The position numbers and the translations under genes were made by a program. A model generated the notes under the pieces. That model saw only the letters and a program-made list of their open reading frames with translations. It ran no database searches and was not told the DNA's origin. Below are positions 52,927 through 60,929 of a DNA stretch of 64,000 bases, piece by piece; the stretch's first letter is position 1, and each line of letters starts with the position of its first letter. Origin of the DNA: Dyadobacter soli (GTDB lineage: Bacteria; Bacteroidota; Bacteroidia; Cytophagales; Spirosomataceae); assembly GCF_900101885.1 (NCBI RefSeq), contig NZ_FNAN01000021.1:1-64000 (forward strand), read 5' to 3'.

Positions 52927-54378
52927 CTACGGGTACACGGTCACGATCACGCGCTGGTAACGCGTCAGCGCGGGCGAACCATTGTCGGTAACGGCCAGTA
53001 CCACGTGAATGGTCTCCGGTTTTTCCACCTTTGGAGCCACAAAAGACGTTTGCGCGGCTTTTATATCCTTTATATTAAGCGGTTCTTTGATGTTGTAACT
53101 GCCCGGCTCGGGATAGTAAATCCATTCGTAGTTCAATGTGTTACCGTCCGGATCGGATGAGCCATCGGCGTTAAGTTGCACGGTTTCACCGACTTTTGCA
53201 TTGATGCGCGCACCGCCTTTCACAGCCACTTTCGGCGGGTGATTGGCCTCTTTGAAAGGTTTGATAGTCCAGTCCATCCGCGCAGCGAAATCGTGCTGGA
53301 ATGCCTCACGCCAGCGCCATAATGTGGCTTTGTTGCTGGTGTGGTAGGCACCGTCGACGCCCTTCACTTCGTCCATCGCGTCGGTGTAGATCGGGCGGGT
53401 TTCGGGTTCGTAAAAATATTTAAGTGTGCGTGGCGTGTAGAGTTCATATCGTCCCCCCCAGCCGCCGTATTCGGGGTGTTCGGGGTCGTTTAGGCCATTA
53501 TCCACCAATCCCAAAAACGAAGGCGTGTCGCCCTCCATGAGGAACTTGGTGAAAGGATATTCCTTACCCATCGGGCCGTGGCTGCGCACGTGTTCGTCCA
53601 GCCAGGGGTTGTCTACGATTTCAAAATTGGCACCCGAAAAGCGGCCGTGAAACTTGTCGCCGCTGATACCCGACCAGGTCGCATAATGGTACGCTCCCGC
53701 CGCATGGTAACCCGGACTGCCCACATAAAAAACGTCGGGGAAGTTTTTACGGATCCACGGACCGGTATCGTCCTGGTCTGAAATGGTATACATCCTGATT
53801 TTGGAAACGAATTTCTTCAAATCCTCGGGCGAGCGGGTCATTTTTACTTTCCAGAGCGCTTGTGCGAGACAGTTAGCGCCTCCCCAGACGGGAATCCATA
53901 CCGGCCGGTCGTCCTTTTTATCTACTACTTTGATAATCCATTCAGAACCTTCCGAATCCTTGCCCTTACCCACGGCGTTCATCCCAAAATCCGGGAATGC
54001 GCTTTTAGTAATGCCAATAAGGTAATCCGCCTCGGAATAGCCTTTTTCGTGTAGAAGCAAATTGGGACGCACTTTTCGGTAAGCTTCAATAAGCTGTTTG
54101 ATCTTTTCCGGCGCGACGCGTTTTTGCTGGTGAATGGAAGTCGTAGCTACCAGCCCCTCTACGTCCCATTGGTTGGAATAGGTCAAAAACCGGATCATCG
54201 ATTGCGTATCGTCCGGTTCGTTTTCAATGTCTGTGAGTACCAGCACGCGATGCCTGGGCGTGGCGGCATCTGCTCCGGCCGCTCCCTGCGCCTGGGTAAA
54301 AGCGGGTGTCGCTAAGCCGATCATGGAGCCCGAAAGCAGCCACGCGGCACCACAGCACATTTGTCTTATCAGTTTCAT
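52927..54378 (-). CDS. DUF1593 nucleoside-hydrolase-like secreted protein
   Basis: 483 aa from the ATG at 54378 (MKLIRQMCCGAAWLLSG). Signal peptide, then a nucleoside-hydrolase-like domain: RHRVLVLTDIENEPDDTQSM has the DxxxxxDD-type metal loop of inosine/uridine hydrolases, and WIPVWGGANCLAQAL and YTISDQDDTGPW follow. A C-terminal Ig-like (PKD-type) domain comes last (about 390-483). DUF1593 proteins are often annotated as cellulose- or polysaccharide-binding; the first part suggests cleavage of N-ribosyl or similar glycosidic bonds. In a ribose-type operon it could release the sugar to be imported. That is inference. Confidence 0.8.
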   Translation of the reverse strand: MKLIRQMCCGAAWLLSGSMIGLATPAFTQAQGAAGADAATPRHRVLVLTDIENEPDDTQSMIRFLTYSNQWDVEGLVATTSIHQQKRVAPEKIKQLIEAYRKVRPNLLLHEKGYSEADYLIGITKSAFPDFGMNAVGKGKDSEGSEWIIKVVDKKDDRPVWIPVWGGANCLAQALWKVKMTRSPEDLKKFVSKIRMYTISDQDDTGPWIRKNFPDVFYVGSPGYHAAGAYHYATWSGISGDKFHGRFSGANFEIVDNPWLDEHVRSHGPMGKEYPFTKFLMEGDTPSFLGLVDNGLNDPEHPEYGGWGGRYELYTPRTLKYFYEPETRPIYTDAMDEVKGVDGAYHTSNKATLWRWREAFQHDFAARMDWTIKPFKEANHPPKVAVKGGARINAKVGETVQLNADGSSDPDGNTLNYEWIYYPEPGSYNIKEPLNIKDIKAAQTSFVAPKVEKPETIHVVLAVTDNGSPALTRYQRVIVTVYP

Positions 54379-54465
54379 AAATTTTGCCCAAATAACCCTA
54401 TTCAAAAAAGACCTGATTCTACAACGACTCATTAACCGCCTGTTTACACTTACATAAACCGGCGC

Positions 54466-55428
54466 TTACTTTACGAGGCCCAGCGCCGCGGCGGCAATGC
54501 CTCCTTCCGAAATGCCATAATGATTGAAAATCTCCGTTTGGGAGCCGGTAACCGTGTATTCGTCGGGGATACCGATGATCTTGAAGCGGTTACAGAAGTT
54601 ATTCTGGATTAAAAACGAAGCGCAGGCCTCACCGAGACCGCCATAAATGCTATGCTCTTCTACCGTCACGATCGGGCGACCGGTAGCGGCGATATTTTGC
54701 AAAAGTTCGTAATCCAGCGGCTTGATCGTGTGCATACTCACCACCGTGGCCGACAAATCGTGCTCGCGTTCGAGCTTTTCGGCTGCCAGCAACGCGGGCG
54801 CCACCGTTTCGCCGGTGCCGATAATGGTGATATCGCCGCCCTCGCGCACAATGCGGCCTTTACCGAATTCGAATGTCTTCTCGTCCTCCGAAAGCAAAGG
54901 CATTTGTTTCTTACCAAATCGGATGTAAACCGGCATATCGGTTTCCGCGGCCAACAAAATGGCTTGTTCGGTCTCGAAATTATCCGCCGGGGCCACTACA
55001 ATGAGGTTATTAATGGTGCGCAAAACCGCGAAATCATGCAAACTGTGGTGCGTGGAGCCTAATGCGCCGTAGCTCACGCCGGCACTGATCCCGATCAGCT
55101 TCACCGGGTTATCGGAATAGGCCACATCATTTTTGATCTGTTCCAATGCGCGGGCCGTCAAAAAGCATGCGGGCGAAACGGCAAAAACCTTCTTACCGGC
55201 CGAAGCCAGCCCGGCCGCGACGCCCACGAGGTTCTGCTCGGCAATACCCACCTCGATAATCTGTTCGGGAAACTTTTGCCCGAACGGCACCAGCTTGCCG
55301 GAGCCGCGCGAGTCGCTCGTTACCACGATAATGTCCCGGTCGGTTTTCGCAAGCTGCTGCAATGTGCCCGAAAAAACTTCCAGGTTGGCGCGCTGGCTTA
55401 CAGCAATGTTCTCGATAGTCGCATCCAC
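54466..55428 (-). CDS. Transketolase C-terminal subunit
   Basis: 320 aa. Pyrimidine-binding (PYR) and C-terminal domains of a transketolase: DSRGSGKLVPFGQKFPEQIIEVGIAEQN (the catalytic Glu region), YGALGSTHHSLHDFAVLRTI, and the C-terminal GEACASFLIQNN and EEHSIYGGLG. It needs the N-terminal subunit encoded just upstream (gap 43 bases) for thiamine-diphosphate binding. Split transketolases occur in several sugar pathways beside the pentose phosphate route. Substrate specificity is not readable. Confidence 0.9.
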   Translation of the reverse strand: MDATIENIAVSQRANLEVFSGTLQQLAKTDRDIIVVTSDSRGSGKLVPFGQKFPEQIIEVGIAEQNLVGVAAGLASAGKKVFAVSPACFLTARALEQIKNDVAYSDNPVKLIGISAGVSYGALGSTHHSLHDFAVLRTINNLIVVAPADNFETEQAILLAAETDMPVYIRFGKKQMPLLSEDEKTFEFGKGRIVREGGDITIIGTGETVAPALLAAEKLEREHDLSATVVSMHTIKPLDYELLQNIAATGRPIVTVEEHSIYGGLGEACASFLIQNNFCNRFKIIGIPDEYTVTGSQTEIFNHYGISEGGIAAAALGLVK

Positions 55429-55471
55429 TATTTCTTAGATTTTAATTCAAATGTCAGGTTTCCGGGAAAGG

Positions 55472-56311
55472 TCAGGCCAGGGTCTCTTCCAGCTCGTCCA
55501 ATTCCTGTATCGCGTCGGCATACTGCTGCTTGTCAGGTACGCCGTGGTGCCATTTCAATTGATTTTCCATATAGCTCACGCCCTTACCCTTCACGGTATG
55601 CGCGATAATGAGGCTCGGCTTACCTTTTTCAAACGGTAATGCATCGAAAGCAGCCATTAGCTCATTGATATTGTGCCCATCCACATGCCGCACGGCCCAG
55701 CCGAATGCCTCGAACTTGTCATCCACCGGATCGGTATTGCACACGGCGCTGGTAGGGCCGGAGATTTGCAATGTGTTTTTATCCAAAATGGCGCACAAAT
55801 TATCCAGCTTGTAATGCGAGGCCGATAATGCAGCTTCCCAATTGGAGCCTTCGGGCAGCTCGCCGTCGCCAAGAACGGTGAACACGCGGTAATCGCGCTT
55901 ATCGAGCTTGCCGGCAATGGCGGTACCCACGCTGAGCGAAAGTCCGTGGCCCAATGCGCCGGTATTCTGCTCCACGCCGTGCACCTTGCGCGTCGGGTGT
56001 CCGATGTAATGCGACTGGTATTTGCACAAAGTCTCCAGATCGGTTTCCGGAAAAAAGCCGCGCGACGCGAGCACTACATACAATGCTTCCACCGTATGCC
56101 CTTTGCTCTGGATGTACCGGTCGCGGTCGGGGGAGTCGAAACGGTCGGCATCGACGTTCATCGAATAATTGTAGAGCACATTCAAAATATCGATACACGA
56201 CAGGCTGCCGCCGGTATGGCCCGCTTTGGCCTGGTAGATATATTTGAGTATTTTCTTGCGGTACTCCACCGATTTCTGCGCCAGCTCCTTTTCCGACATG
56301 ACTTTTAGCAT
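55472..56311 (-). CDS. Transketolase N-terminal subunit (thiamine-diphosphate-binding)
   Basis: 279 aa (an ATG four codons later, at 56299, MSEKELAQK, is equally possible). Thiamine-diphosphate-binding half of transketolase: KAGHTGGSLSCIDILNVLYN, GALGHGLSLSVGTAIAGKL, and the GDGELPEGSNWEAA cofactor motif; LIIAHTVKGKGVSYMEN completes it. It works with the C-terminal subunit encoded next. The isomerase gene lies 47 bases upstream, so the enzyme order is isomerase and then ketol transfer. Confidence 0.9.
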   Translation of the reverse strand: MLKVMSEKELAQKSVEYRKKILKYIYQAKAGHTGGSLSCIDILNVLYNYSMNVDADRFDSPDRDRYIQSKGHTVEALYVVLASRGFFPETDLETLCKYQSHYIGHPTRKVHGVEQNTGALGHGLSLSVGTAIAGKLDKRDYRVFTVLGDGELPEGSNWEAALSASHYKLDNLCAILDKNTLQISGPTSAVCNTDPVDDKFEAFGWAVRHVDGHNINELMAAFDALPFEKGKPSLIIAHTVKGKGVSYMENQLKWHHGVPDKQQYADAIQELDELEETLA

Positions 56312-56358
56312 TAATCCGGCATTCCTGCCGGTATTTGTAATTTTCCGATAGTTCAGGG

Positions 56359-57825
56359 TCAGTTTTGCGAAACCAGTTCGCGGTCGGGCAAGCGCGAGGG
56401 GTAAGGTTGCTGTGCGGGTTCTTCGAACAGTTGCACTTCCCAGCCCATGTAATTGCCCAATGCTTCTTTCAAAATGCCCGCCGTTTTCGACGCATTCATC
56501 ACCACGTGGTGTTCGAAACCATTGCGGCAGATGTAATTCATCAGGTTTTGCAGGTTCGGGATCTCGGCCACGGCGCGGTTGCCGAAGGTTTTGAGCGTAT
56601 CGTCCGTCAGACGGCCCTCGCCTATGTACGCCTTCATCACGCCGCGCGGGTCGTCCGTACTGATGCGCCCGTACGTGAGCGGCATCGCAGGCGTGCGCCC
56701 GGCCAGCGCACCCCAGGTATTCTCCTCTCCCACCGACGTGCCTAAAATCGGCGCCGTCGCGATTTCGATATCCGGCAAAAACGATTTCGCCCAGTTACCG
56801 CAATGAAAAAGCACGCATTTGTTATCGTCGTTGGCGTAATTGTTGTTCCAATCCACCAGTGCGCTCGGCGAGCCCGAAGCCAGCTGCAATGCATACATAC
56901 TTAATGTACCCGTCACATCCACCTCGCAGCCGCTGGGCATCATGTTTTCGCTCATAATGCTCATGCTCGTGCACACATTGCAGCCATAATTCTGCTGCAC
57001 CGACGTCCAGCATTGTATCGCCGTAGCATCCAATGCATTGGCTTCAATAAAATCTCCCAAAACCACATCCAGCTTCGCCATCTGGATCAACGCTTCATCC
57101 GGCGTCCGCCCGCGCGAGGCATAGGAAGTGATTTTGTCTAATCTTTTTTTCACTTTCGAATCCTGGGCATTCAGTTTATTGGCATTGCCCAAAATCTCCG
57201 ACAAGTCCACAGTAACCACCGAAATGCCGTTGCGCTGCAATATTTTCTCACTGTAACGCACCGTATTGAAACCGCCCGGACGAGCGCCAATGGCGCCAAT
57301 GCGCACATTGCGAAGTCCTTTGGTCACGCGGCAAACCGCTACAAAATCATTCAGATCTTTGATGAATGAGGGATCGCTCGGATGCACGACGTGTTTGGTG
57401 GTCAAAGTGTATTTGATGCCAAACTGATACAGGTTATTGCAAGCCGAAATCTTGCCGCACCACGAATCGCGGCGGCGGGCCACATCCAGCTTGTCCAGAT
57501 CGTCGGGATAGCCTTGAATGAGCACCGGCACATTCAGATCCGCCAGTTTCAACGTCTCGGCAATGCCTCGTTCGTCGCCGAAATTGGGCAGCACTACCAG
57601 TACACCAATGATCTCATCCCGATGCGCCCGGAACAATGCGGCACATTTCTGCGCATCCTGGAACGTCTCGACGCCCCCGAGCTTGGTGGCTTCGGTATCG
57701 AGCATAATTCCATTGATATTCATTTTTTTCAGCAAATCAACGATCTCCACCCGCGCCTCGGCCACCAGCCGGTCCGGAAAGAAATCCCTGTTACCAATAA
57801 TGACTCCAATACTTTTCATGTTCAT
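56359..57825 (-). CDS. L-fucose/L-arabinose-isomerase-like enzyme
   Basis: 488 aa. Belongs to the fucose/arabinose isomerase family (COG2407 type): FGDERGIAETLKLADLNVPVL, RRDSWCGKISACNNLYQFG, GDFIEANALDATAIQCWTS, MPSGCEVDVTGTLSMYAL and FEHHVVMNASKT. The acidic and His residues of the metal site are present (QGYPDD, EANALD, HCGN, HHV). Such enzymes interconvert aldoses and ketoses. Here it should make the ketose for a kinase (not in the window) and the split transketolase. Start could also be two codons later (MKSIGVIIG). Confidence 0.82.
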   Translation of the reverse strand: MNMKSIGVIIGNRDFFPDRLVAEARVEIVDLLKKMNINGIMLDTEATKLGGVETFQDAQKCAALFRAHRDEIIGVLVVLPNFGDERGIAETLKLADLNVPVLIQGYPDDLDKLDVARRRDSWCGKISACNNLYQFGIKYTLTTKHVVHPSDPSFIKDLNDFVAVCRVTKGLRNVRIGAIGARPGGFNTVRYSEKILQRNGISVVTVDLSEILGNANKLNAQDSKVKKRLDKITSYASRGRTPDEALIQMAKLDVVLGDFIEANALDATAIQCWTSVQQNYGCNVCTSMSIMSENMMPSGCEVDVTGTLSMYALQLASGSPSALVDWNNNYANDDNKCVLFHCGNWAKSFLPDIEIATAPILGTSVGEENTWGALAGRTPAMPLTYGRISTDDPRGVMKAYIGEGRLTDDTLKTFGNRAVAEIPNLQNLMNYICRNGFEHHVVMNASKTAGILKEALGNYMGWEVQLFEEPAQQPYPSRLPDRELVSQN

Positions 57826-57900
57826 GGTTTAAGGGCAATAGGCTGTAAGCGTTAAGCTGTAAGCCATATGCAAAGCTTTATGCTCAATATTTAAATCAAA

Positions 57901-57940
57901 CTCTCCTCCCATTCCTCCCTCATCCCTTTCCTCCCTGGAA
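57901..57940. repeat. Pyrimidine-rich tract between deoR and the isomerase gene
   Basis: CT-rich tract with repeats of CCTCCC and TTCCTCCC. Its first 18 bases (57904-57921) are identical to 452-469. In the transcribed minus-strand sense it is a purine-rich GGGAGGAA series. Confidence 0.65.
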
Positions 57941-57942
57941 GG

Positions 57943-58710
57943 CTATTCCGCTATAATCAACTCAATCTCATTATCATGAAACAACTGCTGATGCTTCTCC
58001 TCGATCCCGGCGTCCGTAATAATGTAGTCGATCAGGGATAATGCGCCGAGGCTTGCGAATGCGCTTTTTCCTACTTTCGTCGAGTCGGCTACGAGGTAAG
58101 TCGTATCCGCGGCATCGATCATCGCCTTTTTCACCACCAGATCCGCGATACTCGGGTAGGTAAGCCCGGCTTTCAGCGACAATCCCGCCGTGGCGAGGAA
58201 CAGTTTCTGCACATTCAGTCCTTTGAAAAAGTCGGCTGCTTTCTGCCCCGTGAGCGACAAGGTAGGCGGCTTGAACTCCCCTCCGGTCATGATCACCTCG
58301 ATACCCGTTTCAGCCCCGAGGATCAATGCGATGTTCAGCGCATTGGTAATCACAGTCAGATGCTTGTTGCTGCCCCGCAGCTTCTTCGCGATTTCCGTCG
58401 TGGTCGACCCGGAATCGAGGATGATCGTATCGCCGTTGGAAATAAATTCCAGGCATTTGGCGGCGATCAGCTCCTTTTTATCGAGGTTTTCCTGGTTGGC
58501 CAGTGAAAAATTGCGCACCTGGTCTTCGACATTCTTCAAAAACGCCCCGCCGTGCTCCTTGATCACCAGGCCGTCCTTTTCGAGCTTGTCCAGATCCTGC
58601 CGGATCGTCACCTCGGTCACTTTAAACAGTCGCGCGAGGTCGATCACCTTCGCCGATCCGTCTTCTTTTAACAGTTCAAGTATTTTCTCCCGTCTCTGAT
58701 TTGCCAGCAT
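57943..58710 (-). CDS. DeoR-family transcriptional regulator
   Basis: 255 aa. N-terminal DeoR helix-turn-helix (about 6-58; EKILELLKEDGSAKVIDLAR, VTEVTIRQDLDKLEKDGLV) and C-terminal sugar-phosphate-sensing DeoRC domain (DGDTIILDSGSTTTEIAKKL, VITNALNIALILG, LATAGLSLKAGLTYP, VADSTKVGKSAFASLG). DeoR regulators usually repress sugar operons and respond to a phosphorylated intermediate. It is the first gene before the isomerase, 117 bases upstream, on the same strand, so it probably controls this operon. A -7 box candidate (CAAATTTA on the plus strand, 58825-58832) lies about 115 bases upstream of its start. Confidence 0.9.
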   Translation of the reverse strand: MLANQRREKILELLKEDGSAKVIDLARLFKVTEVTIRQDLDKLEKDGLVIKEHGGAFLKNVEDQVRNFSLANQENLDKKELIAAKCLEFISNGDTIILDSGSTTTEIAKKLRGSNKHLTVITNALNIALILGAETGIEVIMTGGEFKPPTLSLTGQKAADFFKGLNVQKLFLATAGLSLKAGLTYPSIADLVVKKAMIDAADTTYLVADSTKVGKSAFASLGALSLIDYIITDAGIEEKHQQLFHDNEIELIIAE

Positions 58711-58963
58711 TGTATTAACTTTTGTTTTTTACCTAAAAATAGATGGAAAAGAAACAATTCGTCACATACCGACAAAAAATAAACCTATTCACAGCTCAAA
58801 TAGAATGCTTAAACTTATCAAAAGCAAATTTACGTAAATAAAAGAAAATAAAAAGAGAAAATTGAAAATAATAATGAGTTATTGTACTACTATTTCTTTG
58901 TATAACCACAACCGTCTAATCAAGCCCGACTTTGCAATTTCCGCAAAACAACACCCAAGCACT

Positions 58964-59725
58964 ATGAGAACACTCATTTTCACGATACTATCACTGGTTA
59001 CCAGCACATTCGCAACCGCCCAGTCCGAAAAAGAAGAAAAATTACCATCCCCGTCGGTTACCGAGGACTGGTCGTTCAAACCACCGCTTGTAAAGCCGGG
59101 TGAAACCTCCACACAACCGCCATCGGACGCCATCGTCCTGTACAACGGCACCACCGACCTCGCCAAATGGGAGCACCCCGACGGCTCGCCCGTCAAATGG
59201 AAAACCGATGGCGACGCCCTGACCATCGTCCCCAAAGCGACAGACATCCGCACAAAACAAATGTTCGGAAACATGCAGCTCCACCTCGAATGGCGCACAC
59301 CCGATCCATCCGAAGACAAGGACTTCAACCGCGGCAATAGCGGCGTGCTCATCATGGGCCTTTACGAATTACAGATCTACGAATCCTGGAACTACAACAC
59401 CAAAATCTACTACAACGGCCAGGCCGGCAGCGTCTACAAACAACACGCGCCGCTCGTCAACGCCGCCCGTAAACCCCAAACCTGGCAGACCTACGACGTC
59501 ATCTTCGAAGCCCCCGTCTTCCGGCCCGACAAAACCGTTGAAAAGCCCGCCTACATGACCGTATTTCACAATAATGTCTTGATTTTAAACCATGTAGAAT
59601 TGAAGGGCCCGATGGTGTATCAAGGCTATCCGAAATACAAATACCATGACGCGAAGCTGCCATTGCAGTTGCAGGAGCACGGGAGCCGGGTGAGTTTTCG
59701 GAATATTTGGGTGAGGGAGTTGTAG
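58964..59725 (+). CDS. DUF1080 (3-keto-disaccharide hydrolase-like) secreted protein
   Basis: 253 aa from the ATG at 58964 (MRTLIFTILSLVTSTFATAQ), which gives a clean signal peptide. DUF1080 fold, a concanavalin-like beta-sandwich: VLYNGTTDLAKWEHPDGSPV, MFGNMQLHLEWRTPDPSED, NRGNSGVLIMGLYELQIYES, AGSVYKQHAPLVNAARKP, QTWQTYDVIFEAPVF and EHGSRVSFRNIWVREL. DUF1080 proteins include 3-keto-glycoside hydrolases and are abundant in plant-polymer-degrading Bacteroidota. It is divergent from the sugar operon and shares its promoter region. The precise substrate is unknown. Confidence 0.88.
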   Translation: MRTLIFTILSLVTSTFATAQSEKEEKLPSPSVTEDWSFKPPLVKPGETSTQPPSDAIVLYNGTTDLAKWEHPDGSPVKWKTDGDALTIVPKATDIRTKQMFGNMQLHLEWRTPDPSEDKDFNRGNSGVLIMGLYELQIYESWNYNTKIYYNGQAGSVYKQHAPLVNAARKPQTWQTYDVIFEAPVFRPDKTVEKPAYMTVFHNNVLILNHVELKGPMVYQGYPKYKYHDAKLPLQLQEHGSRVSFRNIWVREL

Positions 59726-59785
59726 TATGAAACCGGAGAATAACCCAGACATGTCATTTGGGTAAAAGATTTCATTTACTAACCC

Positions 59786-60121
59786 GTGGTTTTCCAAATT
59801 GAAGCGTTAACTTCAAATAGCAAACCGGTGGTTGTTGTTTCCCGTAGAGCGATCCGATCATTTTGCGCTCGTCAACCTGAGCTGGAAACAGCGCTGGACA
59901 AGTGGTATGAGGAGACGCGCAGAGCCAATTGGGCTTGTTTTGCCAGCGTAAAGTGCACATTCAACGCCACTGATTCCGTTGGCAATGATTTGTTCGTCTT
60001 CAACGTTGGTGGCAACAAGTGCCGATTAGTAGCAAGAATCAATTTTAGAAAGCGGACACTGTACATCCGCTTTATAGGTACTCATAAGCAATATGATAAA
60101 TTAAATTTGTCAAAATTATAA
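59786..60121 (+). CDS. higB: HigB-type toxin (mRNA interferase)
   Basis: 111 aa. HigB family: VVVVSRRAIRSFCARQPELE, RRANWACFASVKCTFNATDSVGN, VFNVGGNKCRLVARINFRKR and IRFIGTHKQYDKL. The usual basic residues (K/R around GGNKCRLVARINFRKR) and the His in GTHKQYDK are kept. HigB cleaves ribosome-bound mRNA. It precedes the antitoxin gene by 8 bases, the reversed order typical for higBA. The true start may be a few codons inside, since the first 14 residues are not conserved. Confidence 0.9.
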   Translation: MVFQIEALTSNSKPVVVVSRRAIRSFCARQPELETALDKWYEETRRANWACFASVKCTFNATDSVGNDLFVFNVGGNKCRLVARINFRKRTLYIRFIGTHKQYDKLNLSKL

Positions 60122-60129
60122 GAAACAAT

Positions 60130-60495
60130 ATGGAAACTTTGCAATCAGAGGAAGAATACGAAGCGTCACTTGAAGAGCTTAACACTTTGATGAAAAAGGG
60201 TGAAGAGAACATATCCGACGCGGAGGCAGACAGAATCGAAGCACTTGCATTGGCCATTGAGGCATACGAAGACATCCACTACCCTTTCCCAATCCCTAAA
60301 ACAATTCCTGAAATAGTCGAAAGGAAGCGTTTTGAGCTTAATCTAACACAAGCAGGCCTCGCGGAGATGCTGGGACTAGGGAAAGCAAAACTTTCTCAAA
60401 TACTCAGCGGCAAACAGGAGCCGGATGTACCGTTCCTAAAAGCAGTTTATCACAAATTAGGCATCGATCCGGGAGTCCTGCTGGATAACGCATAG
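60130..60495 (+). CDS. higA: HigA-type antitoxin (XRE-family HTH)
   Basis: 121 aa. An acidic N-terminal part (METLQSEEEYEASLEELNTL) binds the toxin in related systems. The C-terminal half (about 58-118) is an XRE helix-turn-helix: RFELNLTQAGLAEMLGLGKA, then LSQILSGKQEPDVPFLKAVY. It should neutralise HigB and repress the operon. The pair is intact and self-contained, an ordinary type II toxin-antitoxin module. Confidence 0.9.
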   Translation: METLQSEEEYEASLEELNTLMKKGEENISDAEADRIEALALAIEAYEDIHYPFPIPKTIPEIVERKRFELNLTQAGLAEMLGLGKAKLSQILSGKQEPDVPFLKAVYHKLGIDPGVLLDNA

Positions 60496-60575
60496 CATTG
60501 CGGGTACCATAACCCTGTTACAGCAAAGGCCTGCCGCAGAGCGGTGCCCTGTTTATAGAAACCAGATGTCAATAC

Positions 60576-60641
60576 CAACGTCACGGCTCCGTAGGTGCCG
60601 CCTGTTCATGCATAGGCGGCACCTACGGAGCCGTGACGTTG
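60576..60641. repeat. Perfect 28-bp inverted repeat
   Basis: Arms 60576-60603 and 60614-60641 are exact reverse complements with a 10-base spacer (GTTCATGCAT). The RNA would form a 28-bp hairpin. Termination of higBA or GH127 transcripts is possible, but no T-run follows, and a mobile-repeat origin is equally possible. Confidence 0.9.
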
Positions 60642-60700
60642 AGCACCTTTGCCAATGCTACAAACAGGAAGCCCCACCGGGGCTCATCCGCTGTTGTTAC

Positions 60701-60811
60701 ATGCCTACGGCATTAAAATGCCACATACAGCACATTTTCTACCAATGTTACGTCCCTAACGGGACTGCTCTAACCGAAAATCCCGTCAGGGATGCAACAT
60801 CGGTAGCAAAA
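60701..60811. repeat. Dispersed intergenic stem-loop repeat, locus 3
   Basis: Copies ATGCC-TAC-GGCAT (60701-60713), GTCCC-TAAC-GGGAC (60752-60765, reversed, with CTACCAATGTTAC before it) and ATCCC-GTCA-GGGAT (60780-60793, forward, followed by GCAACATCGGTAGC). Same build as the loci at 8968 and 38813. Confidence 0.75.
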
Positions 60812-60929
60812 ACGATTACGCAAAGTTTCGAAAGTGCCGTAGGTACGCAACAACAATTCCCGGAAATGCCGCACGCTCTCAAACCATCTCCCCTCGCCGC
60901 ATTTCACCTAGACGTTCCATACCTCAACA

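Larger units (their letters stand above)
60496..60929. other. Repeat-rich intergenic region
   Basis: 434 bases between higA and the GH127 gene (convergent). It contains a perfect 28-bp inverted repeat, three copies of the dispersed stem-loop and no gene. The frame at 60566-60937 is only read-through of repeats. Confidence 0.6.
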
